Part shown: one piece after another, positions 55,483 to 64,000 of the stretch
Layout: every line of letters begins with the position of its first letter
Position numbering within the stretch: the stretch's first letter is position 1
Assembly: GCF_017355405.1 (NCBI RefSeq)
Contig: NZ_CP061177.1
Coordinates: forward strand, 372,001 to 436,000
From: Roseomonas haemaphysalidis
GTDB taxonomy: Bacteria; Pseudomonadota; Alphaproteobacteria; Acetobacterales; Acetobacteraceae
Length of the DNA: 64,000 nucleotides
Reading direction: 5' to 3'
Position numbers and translations under genes: made by a program
The notes under the pieces: generated by a model
The model's input: the letters and a program-made list of their open reading frames with translations, nothing else
What the model was told of the DNA's origin: nothing
The model's database searches: none

Positions 55483-55578
55483 GCCCAGGGTCTAGCACCG
55501 ACCGGCCCGGCGCGGGAGGCATCCAACCCGGCCGCTCGCGCATTGCACGACCAGGCTTTCCGGAACGGACACACCGCC

Positions 55579-56874
55579 ATGCGCCGCGACCTGCTCTTCG
55601 CCGCACTCCTCAGCCTCGCCGCCTGTGGCGAGGAAGCCAAGCTCCCTGGCGCCGCAGGCTTCGGACCCAACCCGCAGCTGCCGCCGCCCAACGCCACGCT
55701 GATCCCCACCGTCAACATCGCCCCCGCCACCGGCTGGCCGGAGGGCACCATGCCCACCCCCGCCCCCGGCCTGCGCGTGTCCACCTTCGCCAGTGGCCTG
55801 GACCACCCCCGCTGGCTGCTGGTGCTGCCCAACGGCGACGTGCTGGTGGCCGAAAGCAACGCGCCCCCCAAGCCCGAGGACAGCAAGGGCATCCGCGGCT
55901 GGGTGATGGGGCTGGTGATGAACCGTGCCGGCGCCGGGGTGCCCAGCGCCAACCGCATCACCCTGCTGCGCGACACGGATGGCGACGGCGTGGCCGACCA
56001 GCGATCGGTGTTCCTGGAAGGGCTGAATTCGCCCTTCGGCATGGCACTGGTGGGCAACGACCTTTATGTCGCCAACACGGACGCGGTGCTGCGCTTTGCC
56101 TACCAGCCCGGCCAGACCCACATCAGCACCCCGGGCACCAAGCTGACCGACCTGCCCGCCGGCCCGATCAATCACCATTGGACCAAGAACATCATCGCGA
56201 GCCGGGACGGCACGCGGCTCTACGCCACCACCGGCTCCAACAGCAACGTCGCCGAGAATGGCCTGCCGGCTGAGGAAGGCCGCGCCGCGATCTGGGAGAT
56301 CGACCGCGCCACCGGCAGCAAGCGGCTCTTCGCCACCGGCCTGCGCAATCCCAACGGCCTGGCCTGGGCCCCCGGCGGCGCGCTATGGACCGCCGTCAAC
56401 GAGCGTGACGAGATCGGCAGCGATCTGGTGCCGGACTACATGACCTCCGTGCGCGACGGCGGCTTCTACGGCTGGCCGTACAGCTACTACGGCCAGACGG
56501 TCGACAGCCGCGTGTCGCCGCAGGACCCCGCCCTGGTCGCCCGTGCCATCAAGCCGGACTATGCGCTGGGGGCACATACCGCATCGCTCGGCCTCGCCTT
56601 CAGTGCCGGCCAGGGGATGCCCCCCGCCTTCGCGCAGGGCGCCTTTGTGGGCCAGCATGGCTCGTGGAACCGCCGGCCGGCGAGCGGCTACAAGGTGATT
56701 TTCGTGCCCTTCACCGGCAGCGAACCCAGCGGCCCGCCGGTGGACGTGCTGACCGGGTTTCTGGACGAAGCCGGCAACGCCCGGGGCAGGCCGGTGGGGG
56801 TGGCCATCGACGGCCGCGGCGCCCTGCTGGTGGCCGATGATGTGGGAAACCGGGTGTTTCGCGTCGCGCCCTGA
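55579..56874 (+). CDS. Sorbosone dehydrogenase-like PQQ-type sugar dehydrogenase lipoprotein
   Basis: The 431-residue precursor has a lipoprotein leader ([16 protein letters not shown], lipobox LAAC) and a beta-propeller domain of the glucose/sorbosone dehydrogenase family: [77 protein letters not shown] and [22 protein letters not shown]. Such enzymes oxidise aldoses or L-sorbosone with PQQ at the periplasmic side and are frequent in acetic-acid bacteria. ATG at 55579 gives the lipobox leader. It is divergent from recF and stands alone. Confidence 0.87.
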   Translation: MRRDLLFAALLSLAACGEEAKLPGAAGFGPNPQLPPPNATLIPTVNIAPATGWPEGTMPTPAPGLRVSTFASGLDHPRWLLVLPNGDVLVAESNAPPKPEDSKGIRGWVMGLVMNRAGAGVPSANRITLLRDTDGDGVADQRSVFLEGLNSPFGMALVGNDLYVANTDAVLRFAYQPGQTHISTPGTKLTDLPAGPINHHWTKNIIASRDGTRLYATTGSNSNVAENGLPAEEGRAAIWEIDRATGSKRLFATGLRNPNGLAWAPGGALWTAVNERDEIGSDLVPDYMTSVRDGGFYGWPYSYYGQTVDSRVSPQDPALVARAIKPDYALGAHTASLGLAFSAGQGMPPAFAQGAFVGQHGSWNRRPASGYKVIFVPFTGSEPSGPPVDVLTGFLDEAGNARGRPVGVAIDGRGALLVADDVGNRVFRVAP

Positions 56875-56890
56875 TAACGCAGGCTGGCCC

Positions 56891-56907
56891 AGGGGGCGCT
56901 GCCCCCT
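56891..56907. terminator. GC-rich hairpin after the sorbosone dehydrogenase gene
   Basis: AGGGGGC-GCT-GCCCCCT is a perfect seven-pair stem with a three-base loop, 16 bases after the stop. No T-run follows, so it is a stabilising or weak terminator hairpin. It shares its core with the hairpin at 57116-57142. Confidence 0.5.
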
Positions 56908-57115
56908 CGGATCGCCCGCCGGGGTGACTGAGCTACCCCGTACCCCGGCATTGGAAAGCAATTCGAAGCTTTCGGGATGAGCCAGGCGTCTGCTGAATCC
57001 TCTAAGGAATAAAGAGCATCCTGGGCCGCGCGCCCACCCCTTGAGCGTCACCAATCCTCGAAGTGAAACGCAAAACAAAGGTCGGGGTCCGGGGTGTTTC
57101 AACCACCCCGGCGGG

Positions 57116-57142
57116 GGTCCAGGGGGCAGAGCCCCCTGGACC
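57116..57142. terminator. 12-bp GC-rich hairpin downstream of katE
   Basis: GGTCCAGGGGGC-AGA-GCCCCCTGGACC is a perfect twelve-pair stem with a three-base loop, 8 bases beyond the katE stop on the minus strand. Such CCAGGGGGC/GCCCCCTGG hairpins recur in Acetobacteraceae genomes (from general knowledge), so it may be a dispersed repeat acting as a terminator. Confidence 0.6.
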
Positions 57143-57150
57143 GGCCCCCA

Positions 57151-59268
<2,118 letters not shown>

Positions 59269-59379
59269 GTGAAGGGCGCTCCGTGCGGCATGACAGCGGC
59301 GACGGCCCCCTGCGAGGGGCCGGCCTAGCCTATCAACGCCGCAAAGCGCCGATCGTCACATCGCAGCGCCGTCCGGTGC

Positions 59380-59982
59380 TCAACGGGCCGGGGCGGCGGG
59401 GGTCGCCGGGGCGGCGTTCGGCGTCACGACGGCATAGCCGTCGGGCACCGTGAATCGCGCGGCATCCTGCGGGCCGGTGGATACCGTCTGCGCCTCGATA
59501 CGGATCTCCTCGCCGCTGTGCGTCTTGGCCACGGTGCGCAGCATCAGCCGCCCTTCCGTGACGCACAGGGTGCCGGTGCCCTCGCTGGCGCTTTCATAGT
59601 TCCACAGGGTGCAGGGCAGGCCGGCCACGGTATCGGTGCCGGCCTCGGTCAGCGTCGCGCCGGGCGGCACGCGGGGGGCGCCGCGCTGGGCGACCTCCGG
59701 CGGCATCTGCATCGCGGCACGCTGCGCGTCGACCACCATGGTGGCCTTGTTGTCGCGCGGCTGCAGCAGCAGCCAGCCGGGAAACATCATGCTCTCGACC
59801 CGCACGCGGCCGCTGTCGGCCTTCCAGGATACCGACATGACGCCACCGGGCTTGCCCACCATCTGCACGCCGTAAGTGATGGCGGCGTCCGTTGCGGGCG
59901 TCAGGCTGGACGGCGGCGTGGCGGCGAAGGCGAGCGATGGCAGCGCCGCCAGGGTCAGCGCCAGCAGGGTGGACTTGGTCAT
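59380..59982 (-). CDS. Periplasmic DUF4412-like protein
   Basis: The 200-residue precursor has a signal peptide (MTKSTLLALTLAALPSLAFA). The mature part, ITYGVQMVGKPGGVMSVSWKADSGRVRVESMMFPGWLLLQ, KATMVVDAQRAAMQMP and TVAGLPCTLWNYESASEGTGTLCVTEGRLMLRT, resembles DUF4412/LolA-like folds that form an open beta-sheet; two Cys could form a disulfide. The C-terminus is Ala/Pro-rich. Function unknown. It sits between dnaN and katE. Confidence 0.65.
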   Translation of the reverse strand: MTKSTLLALTLAALPSLAFAATPPSSLTPATDAAITYGVQMVGKPGGVMSVSWKADSGRVRVESMMFPGWLLLQPRDNKATMVVDAQRAAMQMPPEVAQRGAPRVPPGATLTEAGTDTVAGLPCTLWNYESASEGTGTLCVTEGRLMLRTVAKTHSGEEIRIEAQTVSTGPQDAARFTVPDGYAVVTPNAAPATPAAPAR

Positions 59983-60078
59983 GGGGCGGTCCTCATCTCA
60001 TTGCACTATGCGCAAGCTGCGGATGACACCGGGCCACGGCAAGTCCAGGCCGGAACACGTTGCTGGCAGCGGCGCGGC

Positions 60079-61206
60079 TCACACCCGCATGGGCATGAGC
60101 ACGTAGAGGGCCTCGGGCTTGGCCGCGTCCACCACCACCGTCGGGGCCGAGCCGTCGGCGAAGCGGAACTCCACCTTGTCGTTGATCTGGTCGGTGATGT
60201 CGGACAGGTAGCGTGCCTGGAAGCCGATCTCGATGCCGCTGCCGTTATAGGAAACGGCATCGCCGTCCAGCTCTTCCTCCGCCTGTCCCTGGTCGGGGCT
60301 GCTGGCGGTCAGCGTCAGGCTATCCGCCTTGAGCGACAGCTTCACCGGCCGCGAGCGCTCGGAGGAGATGGCGGCGACGCGCGCCACGGCCTCCGCGAAG
60401 GCCTTCTTGTCCACCGTCAGGATCTTGTCGTTGCCGCGCGGGATCACGCGGTCGTATTCGGGGAAGGTGCCGTCGATCAGCTTGGAGGTCAGCTGCACCG
60501 CGCCGAAGGTGAAACGGATCTTGGTGTCGGACAGCTTGATCTCGACCGGGTCCTGGTTTTCCTCCGCCAGCTTGCGGATCTCGTTCACCGTCTTGCGCGG
60601 GATGATCACGCCCGGCATGCCCGCGGCGCCGTCCGGCAGCGGTTCCTCGACGCGTGCCAGGCGGTGGCCATCGGTCGCCACCGCGCGCAGCACCGGCTGG
60701 CCCTCGCTTTCGGTCGCGTGGATGTAGATGCCGTTCAGATAATAGCGGGTTTCCTCGGTGGAGATGGCGAACTTGGTGCGGTCCACCAGCTCGCGCAGCG
60801 TGCCGGACGGCAGCTCGAAGCCATGCGGCAGCTTGCCTTCGGTCATGGAAGGAAAGTCCTCCACCGGCAGCACCATCAGGGAGGTGGCGAAGCGCCCGGC
60901 ACGCAAGGCCAGCGGCGCGTCGCCGCCCGGGTGGTCCAGCTCCACCTTGGCGCTGTCCGGCAGCTTGCGGACAATCTCGAACAAGGTGCCGGCCGGCGCC
61001 GTGGTGCGGCCCGGGCGGGTGACGGTAACGCCCGGCACCGCCTCAACGATGGCGATCTCCATGTCGGTCGCGGTCAGGGTCAGCGCGCCGTCCTGCGCGG
61101 CCAGCATGACGTTGGCCAGGATGGGAATGGTGTTGCGCCGCTCCACCACGCTTTGCACATGCGCCAGGGCCTTGAGCAGCACGGCCCGATCCACCGAGAA
61201 CTTCAT
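60079..61206 (-). CDS. dnaN: DNA polymerase III sliding clamp (beta subunit)
   Basis: The 375-residue protein forms the ring-shaped processivity clamp. It has the three-domain pattern: MKFSVDRAVLLKALAHVQSVVERRNTIPILANVML at the N-terminus, RYYLNGIYIHA and VATDGHRLARVE in the middle domain, and the C-terminal partner-binding end ALYVLMPMRV. ATG at 61206 is the natural start. dnaN is not adjacent to dnaA here; a DUF4412 gene, katE and a sugar dehydrogenase gene lie between it and recF-gyrB. Confidence 0.97.
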   Translation of the reverse strand: MKFSVDRAVLLKALAHVQSVVERRNTIPILANVMLAAQDGALTLTATDMEIAIVEAVPGVTVTRPGRTTAPAGTLFEIVRKLPDSAKVELDHPGGDAPLALRAGRFATSLMVLPVEDFPSMTEGKLPHGFELPSGTLRELVDRTKFAISTEETRYYLNGIYIHATESEGQPVLRAVATDGHRLARVEEPLPDGAAGMPGVIIPRKTVNEIRKLAEENQDPVEIKLSDTKIRFTFGAVQLTSKLIDGTFPEYDRVIPRGNDKILTVDKKAFAEAVARVAAISSERSRPVKLSLKADSLTLTASSPDQGQAEEELDGDAVSYNGSGIEIGFQARYLSDITDQINDKVEFRFADGSAPTVVVDAAKPEALYVLMPMRV

Positions 61207-61347
61207 GGCTTGTGCAACCCCGTGGCAGCCGGGCGCGGGAAGCCGCGCCCAAGGTGAGCGAAAGAGCCGATCTCTCTACCAGCCCGCCCGCAAAGGGGAA
61301 AGGGCGGGCAGCCGCAACCACGCCAGCGCGCCCCGAGTTTTCCCGGC

Positions 61348-61932
61348 ATGAGCGATTCGTTGTTCCCCGACCCCGCCGAAGCCCGCCCGCAGGCCGCCTG
61401 GGCCGCCGGCCACACCTTTGTTCCGGGCGAAGGGCCGCAGCTTGCCGCCCTGATGTTCGTGGGCGAGCAGCCGGGCGACGAGGAGGACCGGGCCGGCCGC
61501 CCCTTTGTCGGCCCCGCCGGCCGGCTGTTCGACCAGGCTCTGGCCGAGGCCGGCGTGCCGCGGGCGGAGGCCTATGTCACCAATGCGGTGAAGCACTTCA
61601 AGTTCACCCAGACCGGCACGCGGCGCATCCACCAGAAGCCCGACACCGCCGACATCACCCATTACCGCCCCTTTCTGCTGCAGGAGGTGAAGCAGGTGGC
61701 GCCGCGCCTGCTGGTCGCGCTGGGCGCCACGGCCGCGCAGGCTCTGCTGGGCCGCAAGGTGCCGGTCCTAAAGGCGCGCGGCGAGGTGATGCCCGGTCCC
61801 GCCGGGCGCGACGTTTTCATGACCGTCCACCCCAGCTTCCTGTTGCGCCTGCCGGACCCGGCGGCGAAGCGGGAACAATACGCGGCCTTTGTGCGGGACC
61901 TGCGGGACGCGGCGGCGCGGGTGACGGGATGA
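61348..61932 (+). CDS. UdgX-type uracil-DNA glycosylase superfamily protein
   Basis: The 194-residue protein belongs to the family 4 uracil-DNA glycosylase fold. It has the UdgX-type motif GEQPGDEEDRAGRPFVGPAGRLFD at residue 39 and the loop TRRIHQKPD with His95 at the place of the His that UdgX enzymes use to form a covalent bond with the abasic sugar; the C-terminal VHPSFLLRLPDPAAK is motif 3. Four-Cys iron-sulfur ligands of ordinary family 4 are less obvious here. It is divergent from dnaN. The known action is uracil excision with suicide-type covalent trapping. Confidence 0.83.
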   Translation: MSDSLFPDPAEARPQAAWAAGHTFVPGEGPQLAALMFVGEQPGDEEDRAGRPFVGPAGRLFDQALAEAGVPRAEAYVTNAVKHFKFTQTGTRRIHQKPDTADITHYRPFLLQEVKQVAPRLLVALGATAAQALLGRKVPVLKARGEVMPGPAGRDVFMTVHPSFLLRLPDPAAKREQYAAFVRDLRDAAARVTG

Positions 61933-62085
61933 CAAAACGGCCGGAGGAAGGAATTTCCCCCGGACTCGCATCTTCTTTTCGTCGGCCAGGAACGAGTGCG
62001 CCGTGACCGCGGAGCATTACGCCCGAATAGCCGCCGATGAATCAGAAAGAAGATAGGGGCCTTGGGAAATTCCGTCCCCCCGCCT

Positions 62086-62829
62086 TCACTGCATCCCCTG
62101 CCACAGCAGGTGCGCGCCCAATCCCAGCAGCCCCAGAAAGAAGCACCGCCGGAACACCGCTGGCGACACCTGCCCGCGCAGCCGTCCGCCCAGCCACATT
62201 CCCGCCAGCGCCGGCAACACCGCCAGCGCCGAGCCGCCCAGGGTGTCCCCGCCGAAGCCGCCGCCCCAGCTCAGTGCCACGGCCAGGGCCAGGGTGGACA
62301 CGGTGAAGGACAGGCCCAGCGCCTGCACCAGCCGGTCCCGCTCCAGCCCAAGCGCCTGCAGAAAGGGCACCGCCGGAAGCACGAAGACCCCGGTCGCCGC
62401 CGTCACCACGCCGGTCAGCAGCCCGATCAGCGGACCGGCCCAGGGTTCGGCGCGCGGCGGCACCCGTGGCAGGCGCAACGGCAGCAGGCCGAAGGCCGCA
62501 TAAGCCAGCAGCGCGGCGCCCAGCCCGACGGTGGCCGAGCCGCGTCCCGGCAGCAGACCGACCCCCGCACCCCCCAGCGTGCCCAGCACCACCGCGCCCA
62601 GCAGCGGCGCCAGCCGGCGCAGCAACGCCCCGAGACGCGGGCCGTCCAGCACCTGCCAGGCATTGGTCAGCAGCGACGGCAGCACCAGCAGCGCCGCGGC
62701 CTCGGCCGGCGACATCAAGGCGCCGAGCAGCCCCATGGCGACGGTCGGCAGGCCAAGGCCGATCACGCCCTTCACGAGCCCGGCGAAGAGAAAGGTGGCC
62801 GCGACGGCCAGCAGGTCCAGGGATGTCAT
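62086..62829 (-). CDS. TauE/SafE family sulfite exporter-like permease
   Basis: The 247-residue inner-membrane protein has about eight hydrophobic helices in two halves. The first half has the TauE motif LFAGLVKGVIGLGLPTVAMGLL; the second has GLLTGVVTAATGVFVLPAVPFLQALGLERDRLVQALG, both TauE/SafE signatures. Family members move sulfite, sulfoacetate or related organosulfonates. It is divergent from an ArsR-like gene 95 bases away that may regulate it. Substrate not deducible. Confidence 0.85.
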   Translation of the reverse strand: MTSLDLLAVAATFLFAGLVKGVIGLGLPTVAMGLLGALMSPAEAAALLVLPSLLTNAWQVLDGPRLGALLRRLAPLLGAVVLGTLGGAGVGLLPGRGSATVGLGAALLAYAAFGLLPLRLPRVPPRAEPWAGPLIGLLTGVVTAATGVFVLPAVPFLQALGLERDRLVQALGLSFTVSTLALAVALSWGGGFGGDTLGGSALAVLPALAGMWLGGRLRGQVSPAVFRRCFFLGLLGLGAHLLWQGMQ

Positions 62830-62924
62830 GCGCCGCAGGCTGCGGCATCGGCGTCGGCGATGCTACGCTCCGGGCCGTAGCATCGCCGCCCGCCCGCGCG
62901 GCAGGCTGCGGCAGGAGGCACGAC

Positions 62925-63596
62925 ATGGTTTCCACCACCGGACTGGCCGCCACCGCCGCCGCCATCGGCGACCCCGCCCGCGCCGGCATGCTGGCGGCGC
63001 TGATGGACGGCCGCGCCCTGACGGCGGGCGAGCTGGCGGGGGTGGCCGGCATCGCCCCCCAGACCGCCAGCGCCCATCTGGCGCGGCTGGCCGAGGCGGG
63101 GCTGATCCAGCAGGAGAAGCAGGGCCGCCATCGCTACCACCGCCTCGCCTCGGCCGAGGTGGCGGCACTGCTGGAAGGGCTGATGGCGCTGGCCGCCCGC
63201 CCGCGCCCCGCCACCGGCCCGCGCGAGCATGGCCTGCGCACCGCCCGCACCTGCTACGACCACATGGCCGGGCGCCTGGCCGTGGCGCTGGCCGATGCCC
63301 TGGTGGCGCGGGGACACCTGCTGCTGGACACCGAGGGCGCGGCGCTGACCGAGGGCGGGCTGGCTTTCCTGAACGATCTCGGCGTGCGCTCCGCACCGTC
63401 CCGCCGCCGCTTCTGCCGCCCCTGCCTGGATTGGAGCGAGCGCCGGCTGCACCTGGGCGGTGCCGTCGGCGCTGCGCTCTGCGCCCGCTGCGTGGAATTG
63501 GGCTGGGTGCGGCCGGTCGCCGGCAGCCGGGCCCTGACCATCACGCCGGCGGGGGAGCTGGGGTTCCGCTCGGCCTTCGGGGTGGCGATGGCGTAA
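62925..63596 (+). CDS. ArsR-type winged-helix regulator with C-terminal extension
   Basis: The 223-residue protein starts MVSTTGLAATAAAIGDPARAGMLAALMDGRALTAGELAGVAGIAPQTASAHLARLAEAGLIQQEKQGRHRYHRLASAEVAALLE, an ArsR-family DNA-binding domain. The second half contains RTCYDHMAGRLAVALADALVARGHL and a Cys pattern FCRPCLDW...CARCVELGW, which could bind metal or sense redox. GGAGG lies 8 bases before the ATG. It is divergent from the TauE/SafE gene and a likely regulator of it. Confidence 0.85.
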   Translation: MVSTTGLAATAAAIGDPARAGMLAALMDGRALTAGELAGVAGIAPQTASAHLARLAEAGLIQQEKQGRHRYHRLASAEVAALLEGLMALAARPRPATGPREHGLRTARTCYDHMAGRLAVALADALVARGHLLLDTEGAALTEGGLAFLNDLGVRSAPSRRRFCRPCLDWSERRLHLGGAVGAALCARCVELGWVRPVAGSRALTITPAGELGFRSAFGVAMA

Positions 63597-63673
63597 GAGC
63601 CGAAACCCTTGCCACGGGCGCCCCCCCGGCCTTAACCACCCCGCGCAAGCGAGACCGTCAGGAAGGAAGACCG

Positions 63674-64000
63674 ATGAACTGGATCAGCGAGTGGGCGCTG
63701 CCGAAGATCCAGACTTGGCTCGGCCGCACCGAGGTGCCGGACAACCTGTGGCACCAATGCCCCGCCTGCAACCAGATGATCTTCCACAAGGACCTGGAGC
63801 GCAGCCTGCATGTCTGCCCGCATTGCGGCCACCACATGCGCATCAGCGCCGCCCAGCGCATCGCCTATACGCTGGACGAGGGCTTCCAGCGCATCGAGCT
63901 GCCCAAGGCGCCGACCGACCCGCTGCGCTTCCGCGACCAGCGCCGCTATGCCGACCGGCTGAAGGAAGCGCAGGCCAAGTCCGGCATGGACGACGCGGTG
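63674..64000 (+). CDS. accD: Acetyl-CoA carboxylase carboxyltransferase beta subunit, 3' part outside window
   Basis: The frame from the ATG at 63674 is open to the last base (109 codons). MNWISEWALPKIQTWLGR is followed by an N-terminal zinc ribbon with CPACNQM and CPHCGHHMRI, as in all bacterial AccD proteins, and then RIAYTLDEGF and FRDQRRYADRLKEAQAKSG, the beginning of the crotonase-like carboxyltransferase core. AccA-AccD moves a carboxyl group from biotin to acetyl-CoA in fatty-acid synthesis. GGAAGGAAG precedes the start. Confidence 0.95.
   Translation, partial: MNWISEWALPKIQTWLGRTEVPDNLWHQCPACNQMIFHKDLERSLHVCPHCGHHMRISAAQRIAYTLDEGFQRIELPKAPTDPLRFRDQRRYADRLKEAQAKSGMDDAV

Noticed and set aside
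54358..55560. Long plus-strand frame running through recF into the sugar dehydrogenase gene
   Set aside because: The upstream part is antisense to recF; only the stretch from 55579 has a lipoprotein leader and family motifs.
61207..61347. Possible replication origin next to dnaN
   Set aside because: No DnaA-box cluster (TTATCCACA-like) or AT-rich unwinding region was seen, and dnaA is absent.

Overview
The window is GC-rich chromosomal DNA that looks like an alphaproteobacterium of the Acetobacteraceae (Roseomonas-like). This is an inference from the sorbosone-dehydrogenase-like lipoprotein, several tripartite-tricarboxylate (TctC/Bug) binding proteins, the family-typical gyrB/recF/dnaN/accD proteins and the C/G-rich intergenic stem-loops. 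No rRNA, tRNA or CRISPR array was seen.

Layout. (1) 1-6214, minus strand: a molybdate/tungstate-type uptake operon running modA, a second ModA-like protein without a signal peptide, mop, two class III binding proteins, a FecCD permease, an ABC ATPase and trmO. Most joints overlap by 1-8 bases. Two Mo-box-like palindromes (3228-3251 and 6191-6214) mark likely ModE-type control. (2) 6.7-17.0 kb: AraC + EamA exporter, an FAD monooxygenase divergent from a MarR regulator with a repeated CAGACGTCTG operator, a TctC protein, pdxA-pdxJ (vitamin B6), a secreted alpha/beta hydrolase and a LysR regulator. (3) 17.2-34.0 kb: a mosaic accessory region with an intact IS21-family element, three ~150-bp IS21-ended MITE-like elements, truncated patatin, acyltransferase and hydrolase genes, a four-repeat carbohydrate-binding/SGNH hydrolase, a binding protein + cystathionine beta-lyase + LysR group, a persulfide-dioxygenase-like enzyme and several unknown small genes. 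(4) 34.0-43.5 kb: NmrA/SDR enzymes with their regulators, then a minus-strand catabolic-type cluster (TctC, zinc alcohol dehydrogenase, EthD-like protein, LysR, frameshifted IclR) that ends at a gene cut after eight codons. (5) 43.46-45.16 kb: a decayed ISL3 transposase enclosed by exactly the 22-bp termini of the IS21 element. (6) 46.0-51.3 kb: a two-gene restriction-modification locus (nuclease-methylase fusion plus specificity subunit), followed by a zinc-ribbon protein and other unknown genes. (7) 51.5-64 kb: core chromosome with gyrB, recF, sorbosone dehydrogenase-like protein, katE, a periplasmic protein, dnaN, a UdgX-type uracil-DNA glycosylase, a TauE/SafE permease, an ArsR-like regulator and the start of accD.

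The most interesting signals are the FecCD-type molybdate operon with Mo-boxes, spare ModA proteins and trmO; the sharing of IS21 ends by an intact IS21, a family of MITEs and an ISL3-containing chimera; and the fused R-M protein with its uncharacterised neighbours. Coordinates were worked out by reading the sequence; family assignments rest on recognised motifs, not on database searches.
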